A stretch of DNA of 5,555 nucleotides from Azoarcus sp. (lineage in GTDB: Bacteria > Pseudomonadota > Gammaproteobacteria > Burkholderiales > Rhodocyclaceae): the NCBI GenBank assembly GCA_031285365.1, contig JAITWP010000137.1, positions 1 to 5,555 on the forward strand. Direction: 5' to 3'. A program made the position numbers and the translations under genes. How positions within the stretch are numbered: the first letter of the stretch is position 1; each line of letters starts with the position of its first letter. The notes under the pieces were generated by a model. It was not told the DNA's origin. It worked only from the letters and a program-made list of their open reading frames with translations, and made no database searches. Below, piece after piece: positions 5,138 through 5,555 of the stretch.

Positions 5138-5555
5138 AAAAGACCAGTGCCGGTTCGGCAAGCTGGTGAATGACCGCAGGAGGTGCAGGCACGGTATTGT
5201 CAAAGCTGACGATTTCCCAGGCTGAAGCGTCTTCGAGCAACACCCGCAACAGCCGGTTGTTGAGCGCGTGACCGGCCTTGTGGGCCGTATAGGCCGCCAG
5301 CAGCGGGTAGCCACAGATGTAGAGATCGCCGATGGCGTCGAGCACCTTGTGCTTGACGAACTCATCGGCATAGCGCAGTCCTTCTGTGTTGAGCACACGA
5401 TATTCGTCCATCACGATCGCGTTATCCAGGCTTCCACCCAGGGCAAGCCCATTGGCCTGCATGAATTCCACGTCCTGCGTGAAGCCGAAGGTGCGCGCGC
5501 GTGAAACATCACGCACGTAGGAATGTCTGGCAAAGTCGACTTCCACCTCGGTAGA
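5136..5555 (-). CDS. lpxC: LpxC, UDP-3-O-acyl-N-acetylglucosamine deacetylase (C-terminal part, cut by window edge)
   Basis: Cytosolic zinc deacetylase that removes the acetyl group from UDP-3-O-(hydroxyacyl)-GlcNAc, the committed step of lipid A synthesis. The 139 visible residues line up without gaps to about residues 170-305 of E. coli LpxC, so more than half of the protein lies beyond the right edge. Visible landmarks are RARTFGF (fragment 19-25), LGGSLDNAIV (39-48), YRVLN (52-56), and FVKHKVLDAIGDLY (66-79). The last carries the zinc ligands His69 and Asp73, equivalent to E. coli His238 and Asp242. KAGHALNN (93-100) holds the catalytic His96, equivalent to His265. The third zinc ligand and the catalytic glutamate are in the missing half. 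The protein ends in EPALVF and a TAG stop that overlaps the ribosome site of the next gene. No sign of damage. Confidence 0.97.
   Translation of the reverse strand, partial: STEVEVDFARHSYVRDVSRARTFGFTQDVEFMQANGLALGGSLDNAIVMDEYRVLNTEGLRYADEFVKHKVLDAIGDLYICGYPLLAAYTAHKAGHALNNRLLRVLLEDASAWEIVSFDNTVPAPPAVIHQLAEPALVF

Overview
The window looks like a piece of a betaproteobacterial chromosome where an exopolysaccharide (EPS) export cluster sits against the lpxC end of the cell-division/envelope region. The assignment rests on three things: the EpsL-EpsD-EpsE set, known mainly from exosortase B (XrtB)/PEP-CTERM-associated EPS clusters of Betaproteobacteria; the moderately high-GC coding style; and an lpxC gene followed by a short two-helix membrane protein. 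I cannot name the genus. No exosortase or PEP-CTERM protein lies inside the window, so the XrtB link is family knowledge, not an observation here.

Layout, left to right. Positions 1-436 (minus) hold the N-terminal part of an EpsE-type outer-membrane polysaccharide export protein, cut by the window edge. Positions 545-1510 (minus) encode an EpsD-type lipoprotein with a SurA-like peptidyl-prolyl isomerase architecture. Positions 1640-2983 (minus) encode an EpsL-type outer-membrane beta-barrel protein with an octapeptide repeat just after its signal peptide. These three are read epsL -> epsD -> epsE, off the left edge. The gaps between them (129 and 108 bp) contain conspicuous inverted repeats. 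A 530-bp intergenic region (2984-3513) then separates epsL from a divergent gene, 3514-4923 (plus), a WcaJ-type undecaprenyl-phosphate sugar phosphotransferase that starts repeat-unit assembly. It converges, across only 9 bp, on a two-helix membrane protein gene (4933-5124, minus) that follows the C-terminal part of lpxC (5136-5555, minus, cut by the right edge).

Working model: the initiating transferase loads the first sugar phosphate onto undecaprenyl phosphate at the inner membrane. EpsE and probably EpsL form or support the route through the periplasm and outer membrane, and EpsD assists folding of periplasmic or outer-membrane components. LpxC belongs to lipid A synthesis and is a neighbour, not part of the EPS machine. 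The divergent region between epsL and the transferase is the likely control point. It carries a perfect CRP-consensus palindrome (TGTGA-N6-TCACA) and a perfect TATAAT placed so close to the transferase ATG that its transcript could be leaderless.

I see no tRNA, rRNA, CRISPR array, insertion sequence or broken gene. Most of the window is recognisable EPS and lipid A biology; the less explained parts are the regulatory DNA, the intercistronic hairpins, the EpsL repeat and the small membrane protein.
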